Shown: positions 13,500 to 27,288 of the stretch, piece by piece
Layout of the letters: each line of letters opens with the position of its first letter
Position numbering within the stretch: the first letter of the stretch is position 1
Source: Anisakis pegreffii
Taxonomy: Eukaryota > Nematoda > Chromadorea > Rhabditida > Anisakidae
Length of the DNA stretch: 64,000 nucleotides
NCBI GenBank assembly: GCA_035041965.1
Contig: JAPYMA010000578.1
Location: 30,500 to 94,499 of the forward strand
Direction of reading: 5' to 3'
Position numbers and translations under genes: made by a program
The notes under the pieces: model-generated
What the model was told of the DNA's origin: nothing
The model's input: only the letters and a program-made list of their open reading frames with translations
Databases searched by the model: none

Positions 13500-14573
13500 C
13501 ATAGAATCTTAATAATTTCTGCACACCATCTGAATCTCCAGATTCACAATCCTCAGAGAAATGCTATATGCTTTGATTCAGACATTTATCTGAATTTCTA
13601 AAGTTATGCCATTCAGATGAGTGATTTGCATTAGGCCGCTCAGCTTTGTGCGTTATATCACTTTCCATTAACCAGTCGCAAGCACCATTGAATATCGGAA
13701 TCACCATATTGAAACTACCATGTTGCTGACGTTTGCCTAGAAGTTTACCAATTCCTCAACATAATCGGAACCTGTAGTTCCTTCAGACTCAGAAACGCAT
13801 ACACGTTGTGCAGCGGTTTTGCTTAATTTCAGATATAGACTTGACTTTCAGAAGATACATCGTCTAGCGAGGGATGACATTGAACAGCTCAACTTTATAT
13901 GTTGTATCACCGTCCATCAATCTACCGATCATAATAGAAATATCAGGAGCACTACAGTGAAACTAATAAGGTCCTGAGGCTTGTTCAGAACCATACCAAT
14001 CTCTCCACGCCGTCAGAATATCCATATAGTCTAGTTTCAGAAAAATATATCTATTGCCGAGCGGTTTTGCTTATTTTCACATATAAACTTGAATTTCTGA
14101 ACGTAAGTCATCTAGACGAGTGATTGCATTGCGGCGCTCAGCTTTATTTGCTGCATCTCTGCTGATTAATCGCTCGATTACAATGGGAATATCGTGGGGA
14201 ACTGCATTGAAACTGACAGGATCCTCACAATCAAGTTTGTCCAGAAATGTTCTATGCTCAACAACAAATGATGAAATTACGAGAATCGATTCTGAGTAGG
14301 AACATCTAGAGAATACGCGAAATCGTTTCTGAATGGAGCTGTTTGTCATTGGCTTTGAACATCTTGCTTATTCTAATCCAATTCACTCCTTCATACGGGT
14401 GATATCAGGCCATTAATTAGAACTCCTGATCCTTGCAAGCCCTCGACTATTGAGATCAGCGAATAATTTGAGTGTGACAACATTCTTCCGCTGATTCTGA
14501 TAACCTCGAATCTTGTTGGTAATTGTTCTCTGATTTCTTCATTACAACCTGAAATATAAGCGTAATATTGCAC
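13500..14573 (-). pseudogene. Decayed gene with three diverged tandem units
   Basis: On the minus strand two open stretches, 14573-14391 and 14349-14077, can be joined across a 44-bp intron-like gap (GTATGA...AAAG) in phase. The second contains the segment SFNAVPHDIPIVIERLISRD followed by AANKAERRNAITRLDDL. The same segment recurs, damaged by stops and frameshifts, at about 13800-14010 and again at about 13540-13740 (there SFNMVIPIF, then THKAERPNA). The three copies also share flanking nucleotides such as CTGAAATTAAGCAAAACCGC between units. This looks like tandem exon duplication followed by decay. The protein family is not recognised. The right-hand unit could still be coding. Confidence 0.5.
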
Positions 14574-15894
14574 GACAACTTCGATTTTACGTTTCCTCCC
14601 TTCTTATTGCTCCTCAAATTTACAAGTGTTTACATACTTTATAGAGGCCACACACACGTTAGCTAACTATCATGGATAAACATTCAGGTGCCTTCTCACA
14701 TTAAGAACAGTTTTTTTCCGTACCGTATTCATACGTTTGAGCTTATGGCATGCCCGTAAAATTGATAGACTAAAAAGAACATCATTGACATTGCGCATGC
14801 ATTTGTTCTACAGCTTTATCCGAGCTTTCTATTGTTTGGCGGAAGGATTCTTTGAGACGAAGGGGAGGGGGTCAGAGGCAATGTTCAATAATTAACTTTA
14901 AGAACCTCGTAACCTATTGATTATCTGATGTGGAATTTTCGTTATATGTATTCCTTAAGAGGCAAGCGAAATTCAAAACAAAGAAAAAGTAAAGCATGGA
15001 ACCTATAGAATACAATGAAAGTTTGATTTTAGGTGATATCGACTCAGCATGCTTCATGAATATTATTGTCATTAATAGAGCAATGCAGCTCGAATACTAC
15101 ATTCGAAAAGCATCGAATACAAGAACTGATATTCTATCGTGAGGAGTACGTGCTCTATAAACCGGTCTTTCGACACTTGCGAAGAATATGGCTGCTCGTC
15201 GAGGAATGTTCGATGATGAACTATATATGTTTATTAATGCGCACCTATTTGCATTTACACTCATATTTGCACCGAAGTGGTGCTTCGCACACTGATATTA
15301 CCTCTTAAAACTTTGAGATGTTTACTTGAGAATCTATATGATAAGTATATGTGCACATAGTCCTCCTATTTCAGCCCATTCTCTATATCTGCTTTCCTTT
15401 CGTTGCTGCTTTCCATCACGATTTTGTTTAGTACGAAAATCTAAGAATGGAAACTTTGTGACGAACGTCTTTTCAAAATTTAGCCATTTCATTTTTCAGG
15501 TATTACAGGATTGCAGATCTCGAGTTTTATTAAAGGTTTTTTATCAGCATTTCGAAAGTGTATCTTTCGGAGGGATGGATGAAATGTACGTGAGGATAGT
15601 TGAAATTGAAAGTGATATGAATTAATGAATGAATTACTTAAACGATGAAAAAAATAAAGTTCGTCGAATAGTTCATAGCAACTCGTTGTATTGATTCGGC
15701 AAAAAAAGATTCATTTGTGATGTTGAGTGGAAGAGCAATTCGAGAAAAATGCAGCCATTCGTTTGAACAGATTGAAGAGATGAGAGCACTTTCCTATGGC
15801 TACTCAAACTGCACGATTCGTTTATTTATGTGTCCGATATTGTGACTAAAATTTTAACGATCATTAAATCGAAACACCATAATAATGGGTTGTT
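14574..15894. other. Intergenic, no gene recognised
   Basis: Short open frames at 15066-15308 and 15326-15625 have no recognisable domains and no agreed splice structure. Nothing else stands out. Confidence 0.5.
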
Positions 15895-15952
15895 ATATAA
15901 ATATATGAATATATAAATATATATATATATATATAAATATATGAATATATAA

Positions 15953-16047
<95 letters not shown>
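15895..16047. repeat. TA-dinucleotide microsatellite
   Basis: Interrupted AT repeats (AAATATATGAATATATAAATAT words) followed by a nearly perfect TA run of about 80 bp. The long Tyr/Ile open frames on the minus strand here are translations of the repeat and not genes. Confidence 0.95.
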
Positions 16048-16048
<1 letters not shown>

Positions 16049-19000
16049 GTACTTAGCCCAGAAATCCGACTCTTTACTGTAATGAAATATGGATGAATAT
16101 TTGCAAAGTATGAGAAAATGTCTTGTGGATGATCGACTGAAAGTTGTGTGTAACTTTTCAATATGATTGATCACTTTAATGATGCTTTTTTACTTCATCT
16201 GCAGCATTTGTTTCGGAATCGTTTTTCTAAGAATCAGTCCTACCCAACCCTTTACCTTCGAGATCAACGTTCGGTCTTCTTGAATTTGGATCGCCCATAT
16301 TTCGCTGACTTGCCTGTTGTGTCAGTCATTCACTTATTCACCCCTATCATGGAATGTCCTCCACAGATAACAAGAAATGTTTCGTGTTGTTGTTAATTAA
16401 GATGATATATTCCAAACTTCAACATTATTAGTTAATACCATAACTTTTGCTTTTCAAATTACTCCAGGAAATTGTTGTGCATTGCATGATCTTGTAATGC
16501 AACTGTGCAACTTATGAGGGAAGTGTTTTTGAATATCTGATGCTATTCTAACGACATTAATACTGCAGGGGTACATAACTGTGTTATTAGGCTATTATAA
16601 GGCGTGCTAAATAAAAACTCTGCTAATTTGCATCAATATTTTTATATAATAGCAATGATTTAAATGGGAATTCATTCTTTTTCTCACAAGATCAACAAAC
16701 AATCGAAATATATTGTCAGTACATACTACAGCATTCCATCGTGTGAATCACATCAACAATTCCTTTTGCTATTATTAATTGAATTGATTTTGAACGAAAG
16801 GGATTCTGAGAGAGGAAAAAGGAAAAATTCTCATACATTCAATTCCAAATTTGCGATCAACTTCAATCGACATCGACATTCAACTGCGGTTAACAAAGGT
16901 GATCTTATCTCTTCTGAAGCCATCACATTCATTTTGATTATTTTTTGCTTTCTTTCGCTTGATTTCGATGATTACATGAACATTCCTCTCACAATATTAT
17001 CACCAGACTATTGTTAGTCATTTGCTGTGATTTGAAATCGCTTCTTTCATAATTCTCTCGTGTCATCCTTCCTTCTCCTCGTTTTTATATCCCTCCATAC
17101 TGCATTCATTCTGATCTCGCAACATTGAGTGAATTCTCATTCACATTCTTACCAAATGGATAAGCGCCAACGTAAAAACTCCCCTGTCAAAACCTGGAAT
17201 TCCCAGATCAAGGAATAGTTTCTTCATTGATTTCATTTCAGTCACACAATTATTTTGGAATATGCTATACTGGTTATCTATTTTTCCCAACCTGTGATTG
17301 TGTGAAGTTTACTTCTGGAGCACCATCCAGAATAATTTGATATGGTTCCAATTTAGTTGACTGGGTGTCAGCTTTTGGCTGTACAGTTTGCTCATTCGTG
17401 ATTTCAGTGTATCATATTATCGGATTGAGGCTGTGTTACTAACGATGAGTATCACTTTCATTAGTAATACCACTGATTTGCACCAGTGATCACAATTCAT
17501 AACATGAATAGTTTTTGTCATACTGCATCACAGTGTGTATTTGTGACGTTCACTGAGAGGAAATGAGTACTATTATGAAGTTTTATCCATCTTTGCTGAT
17601 CGTTCTACCGCTACTGAGCTGTTATGCTTATAGAGTGAACCGATGTTCACTCTGAGACTCGGGAAGCAACACGATAAGAAGCAGTTTTCAGCGATTACAT
17701 GAAAAACTCTTTGGAGGAGCTGGTATTCTCATTGTGGCTAGTCATCACAGTGAAGTTTTAATTACCCTTCTTGCAAACGTGAACGTTACAGTACTTTATG
17801 TTTATGCTAATAGTAGTTCTGATTTAAATGCATTGAAGAAATTATTGCTCCTCGTACTAACGAGTTTAATAATCATAACAATAATAAAAGGAGCATTCAT
17901 AATAATAATACAGATACTAATGATAATAATAATATTAATCAAAATAACGATGTTAGTGCCTTAATGCGTATTAATTCGGGAAAACCACATCAAAGAGCCA
18001 TAGATATGAAATTCGATGGGCATCTATGATAATGTAATGCGCATCGTATAGGAATGCGCAATGGAGATGACCTCAAAAGATATGGCAGCAGTCTACTAAA
18101 TATGCAAACTGAAATACCTTCATCAATGAAAGACCTATTGGTATGCAATAAATATCTGATTTTTGATACTTATTTTTCCAAATGATTATTATCCTTGATA
18201 AAATCTTATAACTAGAATTAATTCTGGAGTTTAGAAAGTTCAGGAATCCATCTCTAACTTCTGGAAATCTGCTGGGTCAGGTGAGGTGTATAAGAGTACC
18301 AGGATTCCATTACTGGATGTTACATGAAATCAGTAGGGTGTGATATAAATGAGCATCTTCTTATTATATTCTTGTTTTGACATCTTTATTCTGTTCTGAT
18401 GATTTGTTTTCTTCGTATTTTCGATTATTTTCACTTGCGATACGTTTATTGTGGAGTTGTTTTCCGTCATTAATACCACATTGTTCGTTGTTGTGCAGCC
18501 AACCGGTTCCACCCGAATGCCTCTTTTGAATGAGCATTTATGATAAAGTCACTTGAATTTATCTATGTTCCTGATAAAATCGATGAAGATCAATTTTGGA
18601 TGGACTGTTCCTTTGAACGTGGATAATGTATACAGAATACCTGAATGAATAATTTTAAGTTTATCACAGAGAGTGTAAATGAGGAATCTAAAGCAGGAAT
18701 CTGTTTTATGCTATCTTTCCGTTCCAAAATTGATACTGATCCCGAACTGCTGCTGCTATTTGCGAAACTTTGCATTGCTTCTTTTACATTCTTTATATTG
18801 ATAAAAAATTCATTGAGCCCAGCAATGCTACTGACGCAATATTTCAACCATCACTTGTTTGCGAAAAGTATCCGTAATCACACGATTTTTTGTCTTTATT
18901 AATTGATTATAGGTTACTTTATATTAAATTGTGTGATTTATTCATACGATTCGAATTGAGTTTATACTCATTTGCTAGCTTCCTCTTAGAACTGGTTTGT

Positions 19001-22000
19001 TTATTATAAAATCTTGAGATTATTGTAGTCTTTATACAGTCTTTGATTTTGTGCTCTCAAAGTAAATTCTTTTCTGTTAGCATTTGAACGATTTTCAAAA
19101 GCGATGAGAATCATGGTCCTCCATGAACTGCAATATTTTACCCGGAAGGATTGAAATCAGTTGTGTTTCATTATCTTTTGTTGGTTATTAACATTTGTTT
19201 GACATCCCTCTTCAGTGGAGCACACACAAAAGTCAGCAGTTGATGTTGAGATTTGATATGATCCACTTATTTTTTCAGTTGTGCTTTTATTCGCTGCATT
19301 CCAGGAATCCGGAAAAATCAGGCTCAGGATAACTTGCCGCTTAGCTATCTGAATAATAAGTTGACAGCGAATTGTGGTTTGATGGCAGTGGGTGTTGGAT
19401 AATTCTAAATTTGACGAACCTTCACAGCCATTTGTCATTCATGGTTCAGTATGATTTTGTGTTCAGTCAACAGCGACAGAAAAATGAGCGCGAGAATAAT
19501 GCTAGCGAGCTGAAATTTTCACTTTATTATTGCTCAACTATTTCATATCAAACATAACAGGTGCCGATTGTGAAAGATAAACATAATTAGCGATTATGAT
19601 TCGAAGTAATGTCCTAGATCAGAATTTGATGCATAATTAATAATGTGAAGGTATTTGATATAATACAAGAAACATCATAGGTGATTGTTCGTTTCCATTT
19701 ATCATCGTCACACATCGTAATATTACGCTCATTTGATTCGATACACTAGCAGTTTTGCTTTACGCTTAACGCTTATGATTAACGCTGTAAATTAGATTCG
19801 AACAGAAATCACTGCATTTCAGTAAAGAATTTTTGCTATCATGAGGCTAATGCAGCATGTTCCTGTTGCTGAAACTGAAAATCTTAGGCATTACTCGTAA
19901 ATGTGAACCATTCATTCATTTCATTTTAATATAATTGGTTTAAAGAATTCGTTTCTTGTACGATCGTTGTGACTGCACCGTAACTCAAATTTTTCAAGGT
20001 GAGTAAGAGCGACAATTCATGTTTTAATGATAATAGGTCAACAAAATGGGAACAGGTGCATTCAACTCTCAATTTGCCGATTCGTTTTTCGCATTGAGAA
20101 ATTCTTGATACTGATTTTTGATAAAATTATAGTCGTTTTGGATGCCGCAGATGTCGGTTAGTAATCATTTATTGAACCAGTCTCGTTTTGTATTACTCCA
20201 GTTTATCACATACTTCCTTCGAAGTTTAGATGTATAGTCGTTCATTTGATTAATTTCATCACTGCCTTTTCATATTTGCATTTCTCAACATTTCTTCGCA
20301 AAATCGTGACAGGATATGATAGCATAATGCATAATAAAGTCATGATATTATTATGTACAATAGCATATCACCTCATAAGTTATCTTTGCTTTTTCTTCAG
20401 AAGTCTTTTTCTTTGTAACTGTTAATAGACAAAAGCATAAACAATTTATGAATGATTAGAACAAACATGAATCCGATCAACGACTGAGTACGGCAATCAG
20501 AAAATCACATTCAAAAAGCGTTCCAAACTGGTTTCCAATGGGGTCGACAACTGAAAAATAACACTGATTTTAAATGATTATTCTTTGATTGACGCCGTCA
20601 AAAGCCTTTGCCACATTCGGTGCTGTAATTTCGTATTGATCACTGAAGAATTCATTCGCTTCTGCTTCTTTCTGGTCGCTAGCTACTTATTGATTCAGCT
20701 TTCTTTGAATTCGCTCAGTTGTACTTGTTAGAAACAGCAAAACTCTTGCATATCCTGAGGAAACTGATTTCCTGACTCGTCATCTAAAAGGTTGACTGCA
20801 GGAGGGAAATATCTTGATCAATCAATACATAACAAGATTAATGCATTTTCAGTTTTACAAAATCAACACAAAGAAATATTTCCGTTTTGAAGACGCATTA
20901 AATAAAAAGAGATTCTTTGTGCTACTTCCAGTTTATTTTAATTATCGGTAGGATAAGTGTAATTCATTTAGGCTATCGCAATTAAATTAATCACAATATT
21001 TCTTTGTTTGTTCTTCGAAAATATTTAGGACTTGAAGTTGAAAACGCCACTAAGCATTATATTCTTGAGTATTTTCATATTGTTTCATCAATATCTTATT
21101 ATCACTTTCGATATAATGCAAATTATTCCATAAATACATACGTTTCGTCGGCCAAGGTAAATAAATACGTGGTAATCGTAAGCTAAAATTTTTCGATTCC
21201 AGCTCTCAGTTCATCAAACGTCTCGCAAAAACACTGTTGAAATCGATACCTGGTTGTGTTTATCGCTCCAGTGACTTAATTAACCTATCAAGTATTTGAA
21301 TCAGTAACCATTTATCATTAATTCTAGTTACCTATCTACCAATCCCTTTGTACAAAAAAAGTGTTCAAATTCATTTTCAGCCTCTACCACTTGATCAATT
21401 TCTTTATGTTCATCTCGATTTTCAGTTTTGCACCAAAGAATGCGATTTGATATCCTAAAAGAGATTGGAACAGATTTTCTAATTTTCGAGCCTAATAACA
21501 ATAACAACACTAAGAAACTTAACCGAATCGAGTTAGAGGATTGCTAGAAACTCAATTGAATTGCTGAAGTATAATCGAGTTGAATTCATAACAGTGTTTC
21601 CAGCATAATGTGTTTCCGATTTGTAATTGTTCACATAAAACCTTCAAGACATTGTGCATAAGTCAGTCAGAAGTATTGTCATGCGAAATCAAGTTGAAGG
21701 AGCGGCGAGATTACTCCCATTCATTTGATGGACGATCCCAACTGCTCGTAAAAACATGTTACTTTTTGTCAAGTGTTTACCGAATTAATCAAAATGTTAT
21801 TATGATTGTTGTTATGAAAAATGCGTTACTTTTTGTCAGTACTATTAATCTGTATTTATCGTTTTATTTGTGCAGTCATCGACGACATGAAATGTTGTTT
21901 AATTCGTCTTGCCTTTTGTTGAAGCTGTCTGCTTCATTAGTGATTTTAGATGAGACGTTTCCTCTCTCAAAATTATCCTTAGTCTTATTAATTGGATCTT

Positions 22001-24739
22001 GCGTTTGTAAAAATGAATTCGAATATTTTTTTCGTTGAAAGACGAATCAAATTGCTGTAGATATTCATGAAGAAATAATCGTTTCATTGTTCCTTTTCAT
22101 AATCATTGCAGTAATCCAACGAACAAAATAACGCAAATGGATTGGATCTGGTCTTGGCGAGACTATGTATTCTATGGGATGTGCTCATGCAGCAACGCAG
22201 GCACAATAGATCTTGAGCCAATGGCTAATTTAAGGTTGTTTCTTCTCTATATGCATTCATTCTCCATGCAGATGTTTTTAATTTTATTCATAATCGCTTC
22301 TTCTCTCAGCTCTTACTTGTCACTCAACAACTACTCTGCAAGCAATCACCCTCATAAAACGACCTATGTTCCTCCGCATCGCTTGACCATTGATTCACAG
22401 CCTAGTCCTCTCTACACAGCAAAATTTCCTCTTTACGTAATGTTTCGTTTGAATGATTTTGTCGGTATGTACCTATTCCGTCGTGAATACTAACAAAATT
22501 TATCTTCGTCTGGCAAATTTGTGTGCCACTCGTTCTAGGTTTCTGTCGCTTAATCGTGGTAATTTTAATGCTGTTATAGCGATAATTATTGTTATGCTTG
22601 CATTGAATGTTGTTAAAAGTTGATCCTCTCAATCTGAAAGTAAATTAAAATTCTCAAAAACTCACTGTAAGTCTAATATGCTTACTTGCAAAAAACGAAC
22701 GCTGTTTCGATTCAGAAGAGGACCTTTCGAATAGCTTTATAGCATAGGATAAACCTGTTTCCATTCAAACATTGTTTTGTGCAGAGTTTTTTTGCATCAC
22801 TTATTTGAGCTGTGCGGTGATGCGTTACCAACCCCACAAAAATTCAGTTTGATTTGAATCAATAAATAGGCTGACATTCCTTTATCAAGCATTCTCTCAT
22901 GATCAGTTATTTTGAGGTTGATCACAATGAGTCATGACACTGATAATATTTTAAAATCCGAATGATGCTCACTTCATAACATTACAAGCTATTTTTGATA
23001 AATCATTGGAACTGATACGTCAGGTGAGTTGCTGGGAAATGTTGGCATAAGATGTTTATGATGAGGCGTTGAGGGGCTCGATTAGAAAGATAAGAAAGAG
23101 TTTGATAGCAATTGTACAACGAGTGTTGAACACCAAGATTACAAGCTGTCTTCTGCTCACTGATCGATTGTGTTCAATGGTCACTTCTCCTCTATCATCT
23201 CTTAAACCTTTCCCATCATTGCTATTATAAGCCCTATCACAGTCACTATCATTCAACTTATGATTCGTTTCGCATCAATATTTTAAAAGCACTCGCATGT
23301 CTAAAGTCTTCACTTCGAGTTCAACGCATGCTGTCTTCTTGTTAGAATTATCCGAAAGCAGCAATCAGGCTGAACACAATAGAATTAATTGAATGCGAAT
23401 TTATTCAGCCATCATATTTTGCGTATGGTATACTAAAACGCTTCCATTCTGCAAAGTTTGAATTATTTGTTGTTTAAAGCCACATATGTGGACGAAGAGT
23501 GAAATTTCTTTACTGTGTTAAATCGGTATTCGTTATTCACACTGAATATTCGGTTATTTCGACTGAATAAAGCGTTAATTACCCGATTATTCAATTGTCA
23601 CTATCTTCCTCAAAGCATTCGTGCAGAAATTTTTTATTCCGTAATCTCTGACTCATTCTTCTGAATGCCACAACTCAGTGCGTTATCAGTGAGAATGTTT
23701 TTTTGAAGAACATGTTCGGATTATGGTTACACTCTGGAGAATTCCTCTTATTCGATCACATGCTCATTCTTCTCATACCACCACTTAATCAATAAATTGT
23801 GACTCAAATAACATTTGTTAATTCAAATATTTTCTGTGCATGCACATAGATTCATTCGGACATTCGCTATGCAACTACACAATTTCGCAATGAACTGTTT
23901 CAGGCTGCCTGAGATACCTCCTCGTCTGCAGTGTTACAGGTCAGTTCCTTATCGCTTACTCGAACTTATCAGATTCCATAGTGATACATTTCGTTATCAT
24001 GCACGCACTCTTTTGACACACACTAACAGAACAGCAACAGTGATGCATTCAAGTATACATAGAGCGTTGATGACCCTCGAATTTAATTCATCAACTGTTT
24101 AATTAAGATTGAAATCAATGACAAGACGCAGTGAATGTTATCTTTTGATCATCACAATTCACAAATTGCTTTTGGTGATTCGAGCAGTTCCATACCGCAT
24201 ACCGCATTGTAGAAACATCAACTTTCATATTCTCTATCACAAATTAACACTGATTTCTTTTATTGTCTCGTTTCCTGTGATTATCGACAAAAATTGCGCA
24301 AACAAAATTATGTTGTGCTTATCAATTCGTCAAATAGAGCGAAATTGATCTATTATAATCAATCATTTGAGTGATAAAGAAGTTTAAATGACGAAACAAA
24401 AGCGAATGTGTGAATGCTTTCATAAAAATGTTGAATACCTTTACCAGCGCTGTAAATAAATTTCGTGATTTTATTGTGAAAACTGGTAGCAATTTTACTG
24501 TTGTGATGACATAAATAACTGTGAAATTGGCATTTTTATTCATTACGCTTCAGCTCGTAGATTGTGAAGGATTGTAAGAGAAAACTGCAACTTCAGCTTA
24601 TCACATTCTCATAATAGTGTATCATTGATCGATGTATAGATGAGGTGTAAAGAGTTTAGCGAAGCAATGATATCAATCTCTCATCTAAACGAGATAACTT
24701 TAACAAGTCAGTTATTTGTGCGAAACTGAGGGTTATCTG
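16048..24739. other. Long gene-poor interval
   Basis: About 8.7 kb of AT-rich DNA without a supported gene. Open frames up to 142 codons (for example 21610-22038) show no domain, have shadow frames opposite and lack convincing splice signals. One Asn-rich open stretch is listed separately. Distal regulatory DNA cannot be judged by eye. Confidence 0.5.
17823..18029 (+). other. Asn-rich open stretch, possible exon remnant
   Basis: An open frame of 68 codons ending in TGA and bounded upstream by an in-frame TGA. The translation has an Asn-rich core (NNHNNNKRSIHNNNTDTNDN) followed by a less repetitive tail with ALMRINSGKPHQRAID. The tail is what makes a former exon conceivable. There is no start codon at the beginning and no clear acceptor. 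AAT-rich DNA can give such frames by chance, as elsewhere in this window. Confidence 0.2.
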
Positions 24740-25400
24740 TCAACAACATAAGTGCTTTTGTGATAGCAGAGAATCTATCTAGTCTAGTATTTATTTATTT
24801 ATTCAATCAGCAAATCCAACTCATTTCGAGTTTATGTCTCTCTGTTATTATCAATATCACTGATGTCACTAAATCACTAATATCACATTCTTCCTTCGTT
24901 GGCATTCTTCTTTCCTCGCAGCTAACGGTAATAACGTTGGGAATCATGTCTTCATGAAATTCGAACTTGTATTATTGATTTGGCAAGCACAGAGGTTTTG
25001 GGCTACTCTCCCATATTGCCCAATGATTTCTAGGTAAAGGGACTCAAAAGAAGCCCGAAAATACATTCCGATTGATCGACTGAATATTCGTCCAACGATC
25101 GTTCAGATTAGCTGTTTGGAACAACCAGCAGTAGTAAATCAGTAATATTTCGGTATCAATAATCAACAATTAATGCAACCGATCCATAGCAATCGGCGTA
25201 TCAAATATTCCATAACCAAGCAGTAACGAATGCTCGTTGCCATAAATAATTTGCACATTTGAATACAGCTGAATACCAATCCATTAAACAGCCGCAACAA
25301 CAACGATAGCAGAATCTATTTGGTCCAATAAAATGAGGAAATTATTTTGGTTTTGAGCAAACTTGAGCACATAATTAGCTTTAAATAAAGTTCACTGTTA
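24740..25400. repeat. Diverged long repeat, copy 1
   Basis: Aligns by eye with 30320-31020. Shared blocks include TTTATTTATTCA, CGAGTTTATG with CTCT, CTAACGGTAATA versus CTAACGATATTA, a CTCCCATATT versus CTCCCGTATT block, CAGTAGTAAATCAGTAA, and TATTCCATAACCAAG versus TATTGCATAATCAAG. Divergence is high with many indels. It could be an old segmental duplication or an old dispersed repeat. Confidence 0.6.
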
Positions 25401-27169
25401 AATCATGAATTGTTTATTTCCGCCATCAGTTTGATGCGTCGACCGTTCGACAAAAAAAAACTACGTTAAAATATTTTTGGAATTTGCAATAAGTCATATA
25501 TCACCGACGATGATTAATTGTTTTTTCATGGTGATGAATAATTGATGATTCATTTGCATTAAATGAATTCTTGAAACGGCACCTCCGCCCTCCCATGTCG
25601 TACTTCCTTCAATTCTGTGAAACCGAACAAAAGCAACTGCTCATTAGTTACTGATTTTTGAGCGTCAGTTCTGATCATTTATCAAGACATTATTCTATTA
25701 TGATTTCAGTCTGTCTTTTCCACAATTTGTTATTATGAATAAAACTTCCATTATATATGTCTATTTGTGCTCAATGAGTCATTATTTATATTGGCTTTAC
25801 AAGAAAAAAACAAATCAACAAAATCCTAATTGATGTTAATCGTATCAACCCATCAATACTCCTACGTTTAACTGCAATGTTCCTGTGACTACTCTTAGAC
25901 AACACTTTCTATGTTTCGGTTTTTCGAAAGTGTTTCTTAGCACCCTCGCTAGAAAGAAACTTTGGAGAATTTCAAAGTTGATTTAAAAACACGGTCAATT
26001 CGCTGGTATCTGTTGAGCATTTGAACGACTTTCCATTGAAACAAGCAAACAACTTAATTGCCTGTCTGCTTTTGAAGCTGCACAATAATGCGAAAAGCAC
26101 ACGAAATGTGCTGAACGGACCTCATTGATGAATAATCGGTAGCAAAATAACTAGCTTAGCCATGTTGCTACGAGTTTATTGCCTGTTGAAGTGGTAACTA
26201 AGAACCATAACTGCATACAGTTGCAATATTTAGAGTTGGAATGAATAAAATCATTTGGTCCGATGATAAAGTTGGGTAATAGTAAAATATTATCGCCTCA
26301 TTCATCGACCACCTTTGCGCTACATTTACCCGTGATACAAAACTGAATGCTCGCAGACGACAGGTGTTCAATGAGATCCAATCATTATAACAATGGCTTG
26401 ATGCTTCTTTCTGGTTCTTACCAGAAGACTACTTCTTTTCGAACTGAATTCAGAATACTAAATCGAACGTTGTCAGATAAATGAATTTTGCATCACTTAA
26501 CTATGTACATACAAATATAAATCCCAAATCATTCAAATCAGCGCAAGTATTGAAGAGTGAATTTGAAAATTACCGACCATCAATAATTTTTAATGAGATT
26601 TAGAAGTGAATCAATCTTGTTCGTTTATTCGAATGACTGAGATCAACCAAAATTTATTGCTAGTGTTAAGAGTACTGAATGCCATGCGTACAATTCATCT
26701 CTGCTACTAAGGGTGGGTGAGAAACCTTCAGAACATGACGAAAAGTTTGATTTGTACTAGTCTTATGATTGTTGCTGCTATGCGTCATATAGATGATGAT
26801 CATCTCACCCGCCCGCCCATTCATCCGTCCCTCAACATAGATTTCACTGAGTGTTTTGCCAGCTGGGTGGTTATAGCAACTGAATGCATGCATAGATGTA
26901 CAAATGATTATTAATGCATATTCGCATATTAATTAATATATGATACCTGTTATTCAAGTTTTGGATCATCCGTTACGATGCATTCCTTCATCATCACCAC
27001 TTCGTTATGACGATTACTCTAATCATCATCTCGATTTGTTCAACGAATGCAGTTTCTTATGGCAGTCGTCGCTTTGCTATATTCATCATTTTGCTTGATT
27101 CTAGTTAACTTCGAAATGTTGACGTTGGTTGCGTGTCTTTTCACTTAAAATCTTGAACATAACTTAAAG
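25401..27169. other. Intergenic, presumed 5' flank of the Rap-GAP gene
   Basis: AT-rich DNA without a supported gene. Overlapping frames on both strands at 26666-26914 have no domains. Promoter elements cannot be picked out by eye. Confidence 0.45.
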
Positions 27170-27288
27170 ATGGAACAACAACAACAGAAACCGAATATGC
27201 TTTCACGTCGTCAGAATCGTTTTTATCATCGTAAATCTGCGAAAGACTTCTTTTGTTACTTCAATGGAGGTGCTAAACGACTAACGAG
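27170..27288 (+). CDS. Rap-GAP gene, probable first coding exon
   Basis: ATG followed by a Gln run ([18 protein letters not shown]...) and ending ...GGAKRLTR, with the last Arg split as AG|G. It leaves phase 2, which is exactly what the exon at 34784 needs (G AGG AAT). The donor (AG|GTTTCATT) is weak. Assignment rests on phase and open coding only, so it is the least certain exon of the gene. Confidence 0.45.

Noticed and set aside
15826..16174. Two long Tyr/Ile-rich open frames on the minus strand
   Set aside because: Produced by the TA microsatellite.
21610..22038. 142-codon open frame
   Set aside because: No domain, opposite strand also partly open, composition like non-coding surroundings, no splice partners.
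23815..24102. 95-codon open frame
   Set aside because: No domain, start context or splice signals; treated as chance.
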